A program made the translations under genes and the position numbers. Source: Ruminococcaceae bacterium UBA7080 (GTDB lineage: Bacteria > Bacillota > Clostridia > Oscillospirales > Acutalibacteraceae). From it: a stretch of DNA of 64,000 nucleotides. The notes beneath the pieces were generated by a model. The model ran no database searches, had not been told where the DNA came from, and saw only the letters and a list, made by a program, of their open reading frames with translations. Location of the stretch: contig DKZG01000003.1 of the NCBI GenBank assembly GCA_002493595.1, positions 1 through 64,000 on the forward strand, read 5' to 3'. This document shows, in pieces, positions 1-8,727 of the stretch (positions are counted from its first letter, which is position 1; each line of letters starts with the position of its first letter).

Positions 1-1281
1 TGTCGCTTTCGTTGTGGTGGTTTTGCAGTTGTGACCCAGTGCGGATTTTACCTGGTCCGTATATGCAGACTTGCAGGAGGTGCAGGTATAGCTTGTGTAT
101 CCTGCACTCGTACAGGTTGGAGCAACCGTCTTTTTAGAATAAGAATGACTCAATTTTGGGGCGACTGTTTTCGTATCAAAAACGGTATCACACTCTGTAC
201 AGCTGTTAGATAAATCATAGCCTTTGAGACAATCTGCATTGTTCGGCATCACCCAACTGATTTTGGGATGAGAACAAACATAACTTTTAGAAGAAATCGG
301 GTATTTTCTTTTAAAAGCATTTGTTTCAAAATCCTCAAGCGGATAATGATCAGTAAATTCCTCTGAACCACTCATAAACCAATTGAACGTATAGGTATCT
401 GTCCAATAACCATTTTCATCATCGGGATACAAATCAGTTTCAGTATCATCCCAAGTGGTGTCAACATAATAATATTTACCACCGAACTTAGCAATATTCC
501 ATGCATGATTGCCACCGACTATCACACGGTTTGAAACACCCGCTTCAGCACATAATCTATAAAAAAGAGTTGCATATCCCTGGCAGACTGCCTGACCCTT
601 AATAAGAGCACCATAGGTAGTAAACTGTGTGCTGTAATTTTCATCGTCCATATGCACATAATCATATTTAACCGTTTCGCAAACAAAGTTATGTATAAGA
701 CGAATTTTTCTGTAATCCGATTTTCCATTAAGATTAAGCTTTTTTAAAACAGTATTAATTCTGGAATTGACCTCATTTTCCTGTGCGGCAGTCGAATGAT
801 AACCCATCTGAAATTCAATATGATATTCCGTGCCGGATGAAGTTGCAGCTACAGTATAACCTGCTGCATAAATAGATGCCCAATGCCACATCAGATAATC
901 GCCGTCTTTTGAGGAAACCGAAAGCTCCTGTGAAACAGCCTTTTGCATAATATCCATAGCAACATCACGCAAAGTGCCTACACTTGATTTAACATTTAAA
1001 CCGATGTTCTCCGTACGTTTTACCATTTTATCACGCAAAACAGAGGCAGCCTTTTCAACGGTATACGGATCGCCGTACATTTTAGGCATTTCAAATGAAA
1101 TTTTTGATCCATCACATTTTGAAAGCAAAATATCTTTATCAACAATTCCATCATACATAGGATTTGTAATTACAACAGACTCTCTGCTGTTAAATACCGA
1201 CGCATATGCTGAAAAATCCAGCCCTGCCGCAACCGACAACAGCATAACAAGCGACAGAACTATACTCATTACTTTTTTCAT
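1..1281 (-). CDS. Secreted transglutaminase-like protein, C-terminus beyond window
   Basis: The frame is open from an ATG at 1281 (ribosome site AGGAG just upstream) to the left edge, giving 427 residues with no stop. An N-terminal signal peptide of about 25 residues precedes a transglutaminase-like cysteine-protease fold. The triad is visible as C233 (GQAVCQGYA), H259 (GGNHAWN) and D274 (YYVDTTWDD). After it comes a Cys/His-rich segment of the CTSC type found in repeats of clostridial cell-surface proteins, so more repeats probably lie outside the window. The start is 11 bases from the end of ispF, so it may be read through from the isoprenoid genes. The substrate is unknown. Such domains in secreted proteins act as peptidases or crosslinkers on wall or surface proteins, which is inference here. 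Confidence 0.85.
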   Translation of the reverse strand, partial: MKKVMSIVLSLVMLLSVAAGLDFSAYASVFNSRESVVITNPMYDGIVDKDILLSKCDGSKISFEMPKMYGDPYTVEKAASVLRDKMVKRTENIGLNVKSSVGTLRDVAMDIMQKAVSQELSVSSKDGDYLMWHWASIYAAGYTVAATSSGTEYHIEFQMGYHSTAAQENEVNSRINTVLKKLNLNGKSDYRKIRLIHNFVCETVKYDYVHMDDENYSTQFTTYGALIKGQAVCQGYATLFYRLCAEAGVSNRVIVGGNHAWNIAKFGGKYYYVDTTWDDTETDLYPDDENGYWTDTYTFNWFMSGSEEFTDHYPLEDFETNAFKRKYPISSKSYVCSHPKISWVMPNNADCLKGYDLSNSCTECDTVFDTKTVAPKLSHSYSKKTVAPTCTSAGYTSYTCTSCKSAYTDQVKSALGHNCKTTTTKAT

Positions 1282-1291
1282 TATTAATCTC

Positions 1292-1768
1292 CTATAAAAT
1301 AGTATCCACAAGGCATACTGCATGAGCAGCAATACCATCACCTGATCCGGTAAAGCCGAGTCCCTCCTCAGTGGTTGCTTTAACTGAAACAAGTTGCATA
1401 TCCAAATGGCATGCAGCTGCTATATTTGCACGCATATCGCAAATATAAGGTGCCATCTTGGGTGCCTGAGCCAAAATGGTTGAATCGATATTAACAACCT
1501 TAAAGCCTTTGGCATTCACCTGAGCAATAACCTCTTTCAATAACTTCAGGCTGTCTGCCCCCCTCCACTGTTCATCCGTATCAGGAAAGAGATGCCCGAT
1601 ATCGCCCATCGCACAAGCACCGAGAATTGCATCTGACACAGCATGCAAAAGCACATCGGCATCACTATGACCGAGAAGCCCTACGGGACTTGGTATATCC
1701 ACACCGCCGATTATGCATTTTCTGTCTTTAACAAGCTTATGAACATCGTATCCATGACCAATTCTCAT
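1292..1768 (-). CDS. ispF: 2-C-methyl-D-erythritol 2,4-cyclodiphosphate synthase
   Basis: This cytosolic enzyme makes the cyclic diphosphate intermediate of the non-mevalonate (MEP) isoprenoid pathway from CDP-ME 2-phosphate, releasing CMP. At 158 residues it has the family's full length. The metal ligands D8, H10 (GYDVH) and H42 (HSDADVLLHA) are present, as is the conserved C-terminal region around GFTGSGDGIAAHAV. It follows ispD directly, with start and stop adjacent, which is a common pairing in which the two enzymes act two steps apart. Identification is secure. Confidence 0.97.
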   Translation of the reverse strand: MRIGHGYDVHKLVKDRKCIIGGVDIPSPVGLLGHSDADVLLHAVSDAILGACAMGDIGHLFPDTDEQWRGADSLKLLKEVIAQVNAKGFKVVNIDSTILAQAPKMAPYICDMRANIAAACHLDMQLVSVKATTEEGLGFTGSGDGIAAHAVCLVDTIL

Positions 1769-2452
1769 CTATTTATCACCTCTTAATTTAAGTATGCTCT
1801 GTGCGGCGGAAATATCCTCAGGGGTTGTAATTTTAATATTTCCGTAATCACCGTAAACAACATATACACAGTCGCCGTAATGCTCAACCAGCTGACAATC
1901 ATCCGTATAATCCCTGCCCTTTTCACAGGCAAGCTGCAAAGCTTTAAAATAAGTGTCAAATTTAAACACCTGAGGAGTTCTGATGGAGATAAGACTGCTC
2001 CTATCAGGCGTATCAACTATTTTGCTGTGCTTGTCAACTACTTTTATTGTATCTTTAACAGGAACACCTACCGCTGCAGCATTTTTTTCCTTTGCCGTAT
2101 TTAAAACATCCAGAATTTCTTTTTCGGTTACAAGGGGTCTGGCACCGTCATGAATAATGATCAAATCACATTCATCAGGCAAAATAGTTTCTACAGCATT
2201 TTTTACGCTCTGCTGCCGCGTATCACCGCCAAAACAATATGAAATATCATAATCAGAAAGTACCTTTTCAAAATCAGCCAAATCGCATTCTCGGCAAACA
2301 ACAATAATTTCATCAATTAAATCTATTTTTGAAAAAGCTTCTACACTTCTTTCAATAACAGTTTTAGAATTAATCTCCAGCAGCAGCTTACTTTTTTCAC
2401 TTTTCATTCTTGTGCTGTTGCCTGCGCCTAAAATAACTGCAATATTACTCAT
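1769..2452 (-). CDS. ispD: 2-C-methyl-D-erythritol 4-phosphate cytidylyltransferase
   Basis: It transfers CMP from CTP to MEP in the non-mevalonate isoprenoid pathway. The 227-residue protein starts MSNIAVILGAGNSTRMK, with the glycine-rich nucleotide-binding loop in its expected N-terminal place. HDGARP and the later TDD motif of the family are also present. A longer frame opens 20 codons upstream, but those residues do not match the family and overlap rqcH further, so the ATG at 2452 is preferred. It overlaps the end of rqcH by 8 bases and abuts ispF, implying translational coupling. Confidence 0.95.
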   Translation of the reverse strand: MSNIAVILGAGNSTRMKSEKSKLLLEINSKTVIERSVEAFSKIDLIDEIIVVCRECDLADFEKVLSDYDISYCFGGDTRQQSVKNAVETILPDECDLIIIHDGARPLVTEKEILDVLNTAKEKNAAAVGVPVKDTIKVVDKHSKIVDTPDRSSLISIRTPQVFKFDTYFKALQLACEKGRDYTDDCQLVEHYGDCVYVVYGDYGNIKITTPEDISAAQSILKLRGDK

Positions 2453-4121
2453 TCCTAAGTGCCTCCGCTTCTTCCATAGTCGGTGTAACAAATTCTGTTT
2501 TATACGTATCATAAATCACAAAACCGGGATTGGCACCATTAGGCTTTCTGATATTTTTAACCAACGTATAATCAACTGCAACATTTGATGACGAACGCGC
2601 TTTGCTGTAATATGCAGCAATAACAGCACAATCGTGAATCGCCTGATCCGTTATTTCTGTTCCTGAGGTCTGACAAACAACATGGCTGCCGGCAGTATCC
2701 TGTACATGAAACCAAGTATCATAATTCTTAGCATCTTTAAACGTGAGCCTGTCATTCATAACGTTATTTCTGCCCACAAGAACATCAAAGCCATCCCTGG
2801 TCTTAAATTGCATAGGCTTCAGAGCCTTTGTCATTTTTCTTTTTTCAGAAACTTTCTTTATATAACCCTGAAGCGCAAGCTCATTTTTAATTTCGCTTAT
2901 CTCACGATCTGTCTCAGCCCTGGAAAGTGCATCAATAACTGTCTCAAAATATTTTGCTTCAGCATTTGCTTCATCTATAAACTCAGACAGTTTTTGCTGC
3001 GCAATCTGCTTTTTGCGGTACTCTTTATAATAATGCTGGGCATTTTGCGCAGGAGTAAGCGTCACATTTGCCGGAATACGAATGATTTTATTGTTATCAT
3101 AATAATTCTCTAAATCATAAAATGGTGCACCCTTTTCAAGCCTGTACTGATTTGCATTTATAAGATCGCCGAATAATCTATAGGTTTCTTTATCATTGCA
3201 AGCTTCAAGTTCATGCACTCGGTTCAGTGCCTTTCGCACAGCTCGTTCCTGGAGCGTCGTAATACGTTTAAAAAGTTCTGCACTTCTCGCTTTAATTCGC
3301 ATCAAACGCACACGTTCATAATAAAAGAAATCCAACAGCTGTGAAAAAGTATCATAGTGCTTAACAGATGCAAGACTGCCATATTGTTTTATATCAATAA
3401 AAGCAAAATCTTTCGGAACATCAATAATAACAGCTGTCGGCAAGGGATTTTCTGCCAGTGACTTAAACTCCATAAGGGACAAACCGCTTTCGATTTCACG
3501 GCAAATGATTGGCGAAACACCTTTAATACTATCCATAGCGGCTTTATATAAACCTTTGCCAGATGTATGAATCTTATTTATTAATTCATTCATATTGCAA
3601 TTAAAAATATTCATTTTATCCTGCCCGGGCGGAGCAGTATAAACCACACCCGGCAAAATCTCACGCACCTGAGATTTACTTTCGTCCACTCTTTTTAATG
3701 AGTCAATAATTCTATTGTCCTTGTCAACAAAAATTACATTTGAGTATCGGCCCATTATTTCGACAATAAGTGAATAGCCGATTTTATCACCGAGTTCATC
3801 CGTACCTGAAAAATTTATTCTTAAAATTCTTTCAAGATCCTTCTGCTCAATAGAGGTTATCCATGCACCTGTAAGCCTCTTCCTTAAAAGCAGGCAAAAC
3901 ATTGGCGGCTTAGAAGGATTTTCGGGAGGAAAATCTGTAAAATGAATGCGCGCAGCATCCGCGTTGCAGGAAATCAAAAGCTTTTTGCTGCCCTCTCTTG
4001 AGCGAAGATTGATAACAATTTCATCCCTTGAGGGCTGATAAATCTTATCTACGCGGCTGTCAATTGCAAACTCAGCTATTTCATTTTTCAAATGATATAA
4101 TAAAATTCCGTCAAGTGCCAT
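2445..4121 (-). CDS. rqcH: Rqc2/RqcH-type ribosome quality control protein (NFACT family)
   Basis: RqcH binds stalled 50S subunits and recruits tRNA-Ala to add C-terminal alanine tails that mark nascent chains for degradation. The 558-residue protein shows the NFACT-N domain (start MALDGILLYHL, then the PPMFCLLLRKRL stretch), helix-hairpin-helix and coiled-coil middle parts rich in Lys/Glu, and the C-terminal NFACT-R domain (DTWFHVQDTAGSHVV). Older annotations call this family fibronectin-binding protein. At the position of the DR pair needed for tRNA-Ala work in B. subtilis (97-98) the sequence reads E97-R98, a conservative change. It sits in a tight minus-strand run with the Nif3-like gene and ispD. 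Confidence 0.93.
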   Translation of the reverse strand: MALDGILLYHLKNEIAEFAIDSRVDKIYQPSRDEIVINLRSREGSKKLLISCNADAARIHFTDFPPENPSKPPMFCLLLRKRLTGAWITSIEQKDLERILRINFSGTDELGDKIGYSLIVEIMGRYSNVIFVDKDNRIIDSLKRVDESKSQVREILPGVVYTAPPGQDKMNIFNCNMNELINKIHTSGKGLYKAAMDSIKGVSPIICREIESGLSLMEFKSLAENPLPTAVIIDVPKDFAFIDIKQYGSLASVKHYDTFSQLLDFFYYERVRLMRIKARSAELFKRITTLQERAVRKALNRVHELEACNDKETYRLFGDLINANQYRLEKGAPFYDLENYYDNNKIIRIPANVTLTPAQNAQHYYKEYRKKQIAQQKLSEFIDEANAEAKYFETVIDALSRAETDREISEIKNELALQGYIKKVSEKRKMTKALKPMQFKTRDGFDVLVGRNNVMNDRLTFKDAKNYDTWFHVQDTAGSHVVCQTSGTEITDQAIHDCAVIAAYYSKARSSSNVAVDYTLVKNIRKPNGANPGFVIYDTYKTEFVTPTMEEAEALRNE

Positions 4122-4123
4122 AA

Positions 4124-4870
4124 TTAAATATCCATAATTGGGTTTTCTGCGGGTGCAATAAAAAATTCCACATCCGCAAATACTTTTTCAAGCCTGTTCT
4201 TAATTTTTAGAAAAGGCAGATTTTCAGTTTCAAAATGACCTGCCGAAATACAGGGAAAACCGGCCTGACTTAAATCAAGCATGTCGTGATATTTTAAATC
4301 ACCTGTTACAAAACAATCCGCATAATTATATGCATCCCACATATATTCACTGCAGGCACCGCCGCCTACACATACACGCTTAATAAGCTTATCCGTATCG
4401 GTATATCGCAGCCCTCTTGAATCCAGTCTTTCACCTACCAGTTCAGCGAAATCGTCAATGCTCATTTCATGTTTTAAATCACCGACAACAAGATAACCGT
4501 TCTCAAGCCTTGCGGTATTTTCAAGTTCCAAAAGCTCAGCAAGCGTGTCATTTATTCCTTGCGGTGCTTTATCATAAGGTGTATGAGAAGAGATTAAAGC
4601 AATGTCACTGCCAATAAGCTCGTAAACAGCCGATCCCTTTTCTATTCTCTTAAGCGCATTAAAAATTACGGGATGATGCGTAATAAGCAAATCAGCATTC
4701 ATGCTTTTCGCAAAAGAAACCGCTTCTTTCGTACCGTCAAGACTAATAACTGCACACTTAACCTCTTTGCACAGTTCGCCTAAAAGGAAGCCGGAATTAT
4801 CCCATAACTCCTGTGTATCAAAAGGGGCAATAGTATTTATGTAGTCATAAATATTTTTTACAGTTGTCAT
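4124..4870 (-). CDS. Nif3-like dinuclear metal-centre protein (DUF34/YqfO family)
   Basis: This 248-residue protein belongs to the Nif3 family, toroidal hexamers with a two-metal site. It is often labelled GTP cyclohydrolase I type 2, but no settled role is known. Visible family marks are the N-terminal LWDNSG, the metal-binding TTHHP-like segment (H65-H66 in LLITHHPVIF) and the C-terminal AGHFETEN metal ligands. It is the short form, without the PII-like insert that makes B. subtilis YqfO about 370 residues. It overlaps trmK by the four bases ATGA. The nif3-trmK pairing is widespread in Firmicutes. Confidence 0.92.
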   Translation of the reverse strand: MTTVKNIYDYINTIAPFDTQELWDNSGFLLGELCKEVKCAVISLDGTKEAVSFAKSMNADLLITHHPVIFNALKRIEKGSAVYELIGSDIALISSHTPYDKAPQGINDTLAELLELENTARLENGYLVVGDLKHEMSIDDFAELVGERLDSRGLRYTDTDKLIKRVCVGGGACSEYMWDAYNYADCFVTGDLKYHDMLDLSQAGFPCISAGHFETENLPFLKIKNRLEKVFADVEFFIAPAENPIMDI

Positions 4871-5499
4871 ATTATTTCCTCCAAAGCATTTATTATATCA
4901 GAAAAATCCTCACCTGATTTTGATTTATTCTTAAGATAATTATGCAAATGAATAAAGTATTCTTTATCTGAAAAATCGCTTATATTACCCAGGTAATAAT
5001 CAATTTTGCTCTTTGGGGAAATAACACCCGAATAAAAAGCATCAAAAACAGAATAATGATGCTTTTTATCTTGAACAATTAAATCATGGACAATTTCAAA
5101 ACCGTTATCAAAAAGAAACTTTCTTGCAAGTTCAGGATGTGTCATAGGATTAAGAATAATATGCTTTTTGCTTAGATAATTACACTTTGCAAGAATATCA
5201 GCAATCAGTTCACCACCCATTCCCGCAATAATAACAGTGTCAAATTCATCTTCACAAAATCCCTCAAGTCCGTCTGAAAGACGGATTTGAATTTTTTCCT
5301 CAAGGCCTTCCTGCCTGACAAATTCAAGGCAGGAATTTAAAGGACCGACATTGATATCCGATGCAATTGCATTTGATATTTTTCCTGTCCGGCAAAGAAA
5401 TACCGGAAGATAACCATGATCTGTGCCTATATCAGCTATTCTTTCGCCGCTCTTAACAAGTGCTGCAACCGCTTCAAGCCGATTGGAAAGTTTTATCAT
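4867..5499 (-). CDS. trmK: tRNA (adenine(22)-N1)-methyltransferase
   Basis: TrmK methylates A22 in the D-loop region of bacterial tRNAs using S-adenosylmethionine. The 210-residue protein has the class I binding loop ADIGTDHGYLPVFL, then ASDIN for the ribose-binding acidic residue and the characteristic IIAGMGGELI motif. It overlaps both neighbours by four bases (nif3 downstream, the DUF1858 gene upstream), so the three are very likely co-translated. Confidence 0.93.
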   Translation of the reverse strand: MIKLSNRLEAVAALVKSGERIADIGTDHGYLPVFLCRTGKISNAIASDINVGPLNSCLEFVRQEGLEEKIQIRLSDGLEGFCEDEFDTVIIAGMGGELIADILAKCNYLSKKHIILNPMTHPELARKFLFDNGFEIVHDLIVQDKKHHYSVFDAFYSGVISPKSKIDYYLGNISDFSDKEYFIHLHNYLKNKSKSGEDFSDIINALEEII

Positions 5500-5699
5500 G
5501 ATTCGGCAAGAAGAGCATTTACTTTTTCAACAAGTGCATCCGCATCAGTACCGTGCACCATACAAGCCTGCTCAACTGTTTCACCCCGTGATGCAGGGCA
5601 GCCAAGGCAATGCATGCCGATTTCGAGAAAAAGAGGTGCTGCATTAGGGCAAGCATCAAGAATATCACCGATAATTGTATCTTTTGTAATCTGTGTCAT
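5496..5699 (-). CDS. DUF1858 small redox-disulfide protein
   Basis: A 67-residue protein of the DUF1858 family (hybrid-cluster-protein-associated redox disulfide domain). It carries one CxxC pair, C31 and C34, in the motif HCLGCPAS, preceded by the typical ITKDTIIGDIL start. The role is unknown, and the motif suggests electron transfer, metal or persulfide handling. It is the first gene of the minus-strand run that continues into trmK, and it is divergent from the DUF4364 gene. Confidence 0.88.
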   Translation of the reverse strand: MTQITKDTIIGDILDACPNAAPLFLEIGMHCLGCPASRGETVEQACMVHGTDADALVEKVNALLAES

Positions 5700-5758
5700 T
5701 TTATATTCTCCTTTAAATTTAATATCTATATATTATTTATATCACAAATAATATATGA

Positions 5759-5787
5759 TTGCAAGATGAACAAAGATATGATATAAT
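5759..5787 (+). promoter_or_regulatory. Sigma-A type promoter of the DUF4364 gene
   Basis: TTGCAA at 5759-5764 and TATAAT at 5782-5787 are separated by 17 bases. The start codon of the DUF4364 gene lies 24 bases after the -10 box. Confidence 0.7.
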
Positions 5788-5811
5788 TTCAAGCTGAAGG
5801 CTGGTGAAATT

Positions 5812-6378
5812 ATGGATAAAGAATTTAATCCTGCTCTGCAGTTTGACGCATTTACTGCAGGAGTTGAAGACGGCGGTTTGCGTTCAAGCTCCTCAATAAC
5901 GATAATCGTCTGTTATATTCTTGCCAATTGTCAGGAAAAAATCACTGCACAAAACATAATAGATGCACTTGTTGATGGTAAAATTGCCAATTATTTCGAG
6001 GTATCAAACGCAATATCAAAAATGATAAAAAAAGGGCATATTCTTGAAAATAAGGACAGCACATTAAAAATAACTGCTGACTGCCGTTTTTTAGTTGATA
6101 TTGTTGAAAACGATTTGCCATTAACCATACGAGAAAAAAGTATTGAACTGGTAAACAAGCTCGCCGTAAATGAAATTAACAAAAAAGAAAATAAAGTAAG
6201 CATCGAAAAAACAGCCAAAGGATACAGCGTAACCCTGCATGTGAGTGATATTGACAGTGATTTTATGGTGCTTACACTTAATGTTCCCAGCGAGGCCCAG
6301 GCTGTGGTTATAAAAGAAAAATTTCAGCAAAGCCCGGCTGCTGTTTACGAAAATCTTATGAATTCTATATTTAAATAA
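5812..6378 (+). CDS. DUF4364 family protein, winged-helix-like
   Basis: A 188-residue cytosolic protein of the DUF4364 family, common in Clostridia and of unknown function. The first 90 residues (from VCYILANC to KKGHILENKD) look like a winged-helix DNA-binding fold of the PadR/MarR kind, and the rest is a mixed alpha/beta domain. It stands alone on the plus strand with its own promoter and terminator. Regulation of neighbouring genes is possible but unproven. Confidence 0.85.
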   Translation: MDKEFNPALQFDAFTAGVEDGGLRSSSSITIIVCYILANCQEKITAQNIIDALVDGKIANYFEVSNAISKMIKKGHILENKDSTLKITADCRFLVDIVENDLPLTIREKSIELVNKLAVNEINKKENKVSIEKTAKGYSVTLHVSDIDSDFMVLTLNVPSEAQAVVIKEKFQQSPAAVYENLMNSIFK

Positions 6379-6395
6379 ACATATCTCTGAACTAA

Positions 6396-6430
6396 CTCCC
6401 CGAAAAACACTTTTTGGGGAGCTTTTATTT
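6396..6430 (+). terminator. Rho-independent terminator after the DUF4364 gene
   Basis: CTCCCC(G)AAAAA pairs with TTTTTGGGGAG around a short loop (6396-6421), followed by a T-rich tail. The tail on the opposite strand is weaker, so it mainly serves the plus strand. Confidence 0.85.
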
Positions 6431-6464
6431 TACAAAAACACCGAATTGCAGACGGCAATATGCT

Positions 6465-7130
6465 TTATTTATCCTTTCTGTGAAATCCTGTTATTGAATA
6501 CTCAACCCATTCAGCAATATTTTCGGCATGGTCGGCAATGCGTTCAAAATACTTTGAGACCATCAGCAAATCGATACAAAGCTCGGCATCAGCTTCTTCA
6601 TCGGTAATAATTGAAATCAATTCACTCTTCACCTCATCGAACAATGCATCAACCTCATTATCCATTTCAATTACGGCATACGCTTCATTAATATCATGGT
6701 TTATATAGGAGGAAATGCTTTTTTTGACCATTCTTATAACTACCCTGCTCATCTCTTTTAAATGCAGTTTATACTCCATACTGCATGAACGGATATATTC
6801 TGATAATTCTGTAATGTCAGATGCCTGATCACCTATCCGTTCAAGGTCCGAAATCATCTTTAAAGCCGATGAAATACGTCTTAAATCGGTTGCAACAGGC
6901 TGCTGCTGCAAAAGAAGGCGAATGCAAAGTCCTTCTATTTCACGCTCAAAATCATCAATCTCACGGTCTGTATCATAAACAAGCTGTGCTATTTCTTCAT
7001 ATTTTTGATTATTATCAGCACATACAAAAAGCGCCTTGACAGAATTTTCAATAGCCTGCTGGCACAGATTGCACATACTTGTCAGATTATCATTTAAAGT
7101 ATCAAGCTGGCTAACAAATTTATCACGCAT
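6465..7130 (-). CDS. phoU: Phosphate transport regulator PhoU
   Basis: PhoU is a peripheral helical protein that links the Pst transporter to phosphate signalling and restrains uptake. The 221 residues form two similar three-helix repeats. Each has an acidic metal-binding motif of the E/DxxxD type (for example DTDREIDDFE and EMDNEVDALFDE). It is the last gene of the pst operon, one base after pstB. Confidence 0.95.
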   Translation of the reverse strand: MRDKFVSQLDTLNDNLTSMCNLCQQAIENSVKALFVCADNNQKYEEIAQLVYDTDREIDDFEREIEGLCIRLLLQQQPVATDLRRISSALKMISDLERIGDQASDITELSEYIRSCSMEYKLHLKEMSRVVIRMVKKSISSYINHDINEAYAVIEMDNEVDALFDEVKSELISIITDEEADAELCIDLLMVSKYFERIADHAENIAEWVEYSITGFHRKDK

Positions 7131-7880
7131 TTATCCAAATCTCCCTGTAATATAATCCTCAGTTCTTTTATCTGACGGCATTGAAAAAAGCTTTTGCGTA
7201 TCACCAAATTCAATAACCTCACCTAACAGAAAAAAAGCTGTTTTATCTGAAATCCTTGCCGCCTGCTGCATAGAATGGGTGACAATAATGATGGTGTATT
7301 CCTTTTTTAACTCAATAATTAAATCCTCAATTTTTGATGTCGATATAGGGTCAAGCGCGGAAGTAGGCTCATCCATTAATATAACCTCAGGCTTAACAGC
7401 TAATGCCCTGGCAATACAAAGACGCTGCTGCTGTCCGCCGGAAAGGGCAAGTGCGCTCTTTTTCAGTTTATCTTTAACCTCGTTCCATAAAGCTGCACTG
7501 TTGAGACTTTTTTCTACAATATCGTCAAGCTCTCTTTTTTTTCGTACACCATGGGTCCTTGGTCCAAAAGCAATATTGTCATAAATACTCATAGGGAAAG
7601 GATTCGGTTTTTGAAATACCATCCCTACTCTTTTCCTTAAAAGATTTACATCTGTATCCTTATATATATCTTTTCCGTCAAACAATATTCTACCGTTTAT
7701 TCTGCAGCCATCTACAAGATCATTCATTCGGTTAAGCGTTTTTAAAACAGTTGACTTTCCGCATCCTGACGGACCTATAAACGCCGTTATCTTTTTCTCA
7801 GGAATAATAAGATTAATTCCCTTTATTGCTTTAAAATCGCCATAATAAAGTTCAAAGTTTTCAAGTTCAAATTTATTCAT
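7131..7880 (-). CDS. pstB: Phosphate ABC transporter ATP-binding protein
   Basis: The ATPase of the high-affinity phosphate importer, 249 residues. Walker A is GPSGCGKST, the ABC signature is ALSGGQQQRLCIARAL and Walker B is VILMDEPTSALDP, followed by the switch histidine in IIVTHSMQQA. It couples ATP hydrolysis to the PstA/PstC channel at the inner face of the membrane. It lies between pstA (10 bases) and phoU (adjacent). Confidence 0.97.
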   Translation of the reverse strand: MNKFELENFELYYGDFKAIKGINLIIPEKKITAFIGPSGCGKSTVLKTLNRMNDLVDGCRINGRILFDGKDIYKDTDVNLLRKRVGMVFQKPNPFPMSIYDNIAFGPRTHGVRKKRELDDIVEKSLNSAALWNEVKDKLKKSALALSGGQQQRLCIARALAVKPEVILMDEPTSALDPISTSKIEDLIIELKKEYTIIIVTHSMQQAARISDKTAFFLLGEVIEFGDTQKLFSMPSDKRTEDYITGRFG

Positions 7881-7890
7881 TATGTCACCT

Positions 7891-8727
7891 TTAATTCGCT
7901 ATTCTTTTAGCAAGCATGCCGGATGCTGCATTCATAAGCAATACCGTTGCCAAAAGAACAACTGCAGTGGCATATGCCTCATCGGTATGCAGTCCCTCAT
8001 TTAGAAGACTGTAAAGATGAACAGACAATGTTCTTGCAGAAGAAGTAAGCCTGTCGGCCGCTTCGGGAACTGTACCTGCTGTATAAATTAATGCTGCCGT
8101 TTCACCAACAATTCTGCCTGTGGCGAGTATCACTCCGGATAAAATACCGGGAACAGCAGATGGTAAAACAATTTTAAAAATTGTTCTGAGTTTTCCGGCA
8201 CCAAGTCCGAAAGATCCTTCTCTGTATGATCTGTCAACGGAAATAAGTGCTTCTTCTGCAGTTGTGATAATGACAGGCAGCACCATAATCGCCATCGTAA
8301 TTACCCCGGCAATTAAAGAATATCCCCAACCCTTTGCGATAACAAAAGCAAGGAAACCAAAAAGACCATAAACAATTGATGGGATTCCTGCCAAGGTTTT
8401 ATTGACTATACGAATAAGCTTAACAATTATACTGCTCTTTTTGGAATACTCTACTAAATAAACGGCAGAAAATACACCTATGGGAACAGATATTATAAGT
8501 GTAAGAACTGCCAAATAAAGTGTATTGAATATAGAGGGCAGCATTGAAAGATTTTTGCTTGAATACTTAAGTGAAAACAAATCTAAACGGAGATACCCGA
8601 TACCATTGAAAAGAATATGTGCAATAATAAATATTACAGCACCGATGGCCAATATTGTACTTAATAGGATTAAAATAAAAACAGCAAAAGAAACGGGATG
8701 ATTTATATACTCTTTAAACTTATTCAC
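7891..8727 (-). CDS. pstA: Phosphate ABC transporter permease PstA
   Basis: A 278-residue integral membrane subunit with about six membrane spans. The EAA loop that docks with PstB appears as YREGSFGLGAGKLRTIFKI. It overlaps pstC by four bases. Together with PstC it forms the phosphate channel. Confidence 0.96.
   Translation of the reverse strand: MNKFKEYINHPVSFAVFILILLSTILAIGAVIFIIAHILFNGIGYLRLDLFSLKYSSKNLSMLPSIFNTLYLAVLTLIISVPIGVFSAVYLVEYSKKSSIIVKLIRIVNKTLAGIPSIVYGLFGFLAFVIAKGWGYSLIAGVITMAIMVLPVIITTAEEALISVDRSYREGSFGLGAGKLRTIFKIVLPSAVPGILSGVILATGRIVGETAALIYTAGTVPEAADRLTSSARTLSVHLYSLLNEGLHTDEAYATAVVLLATVLLMNAASGMLAKRIAN

Noticed and set aside
1783..2104. Overlapping frames inside ispD on both strands
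   Set aside because: They are shadows of ispD, without start signals or family resemblance.
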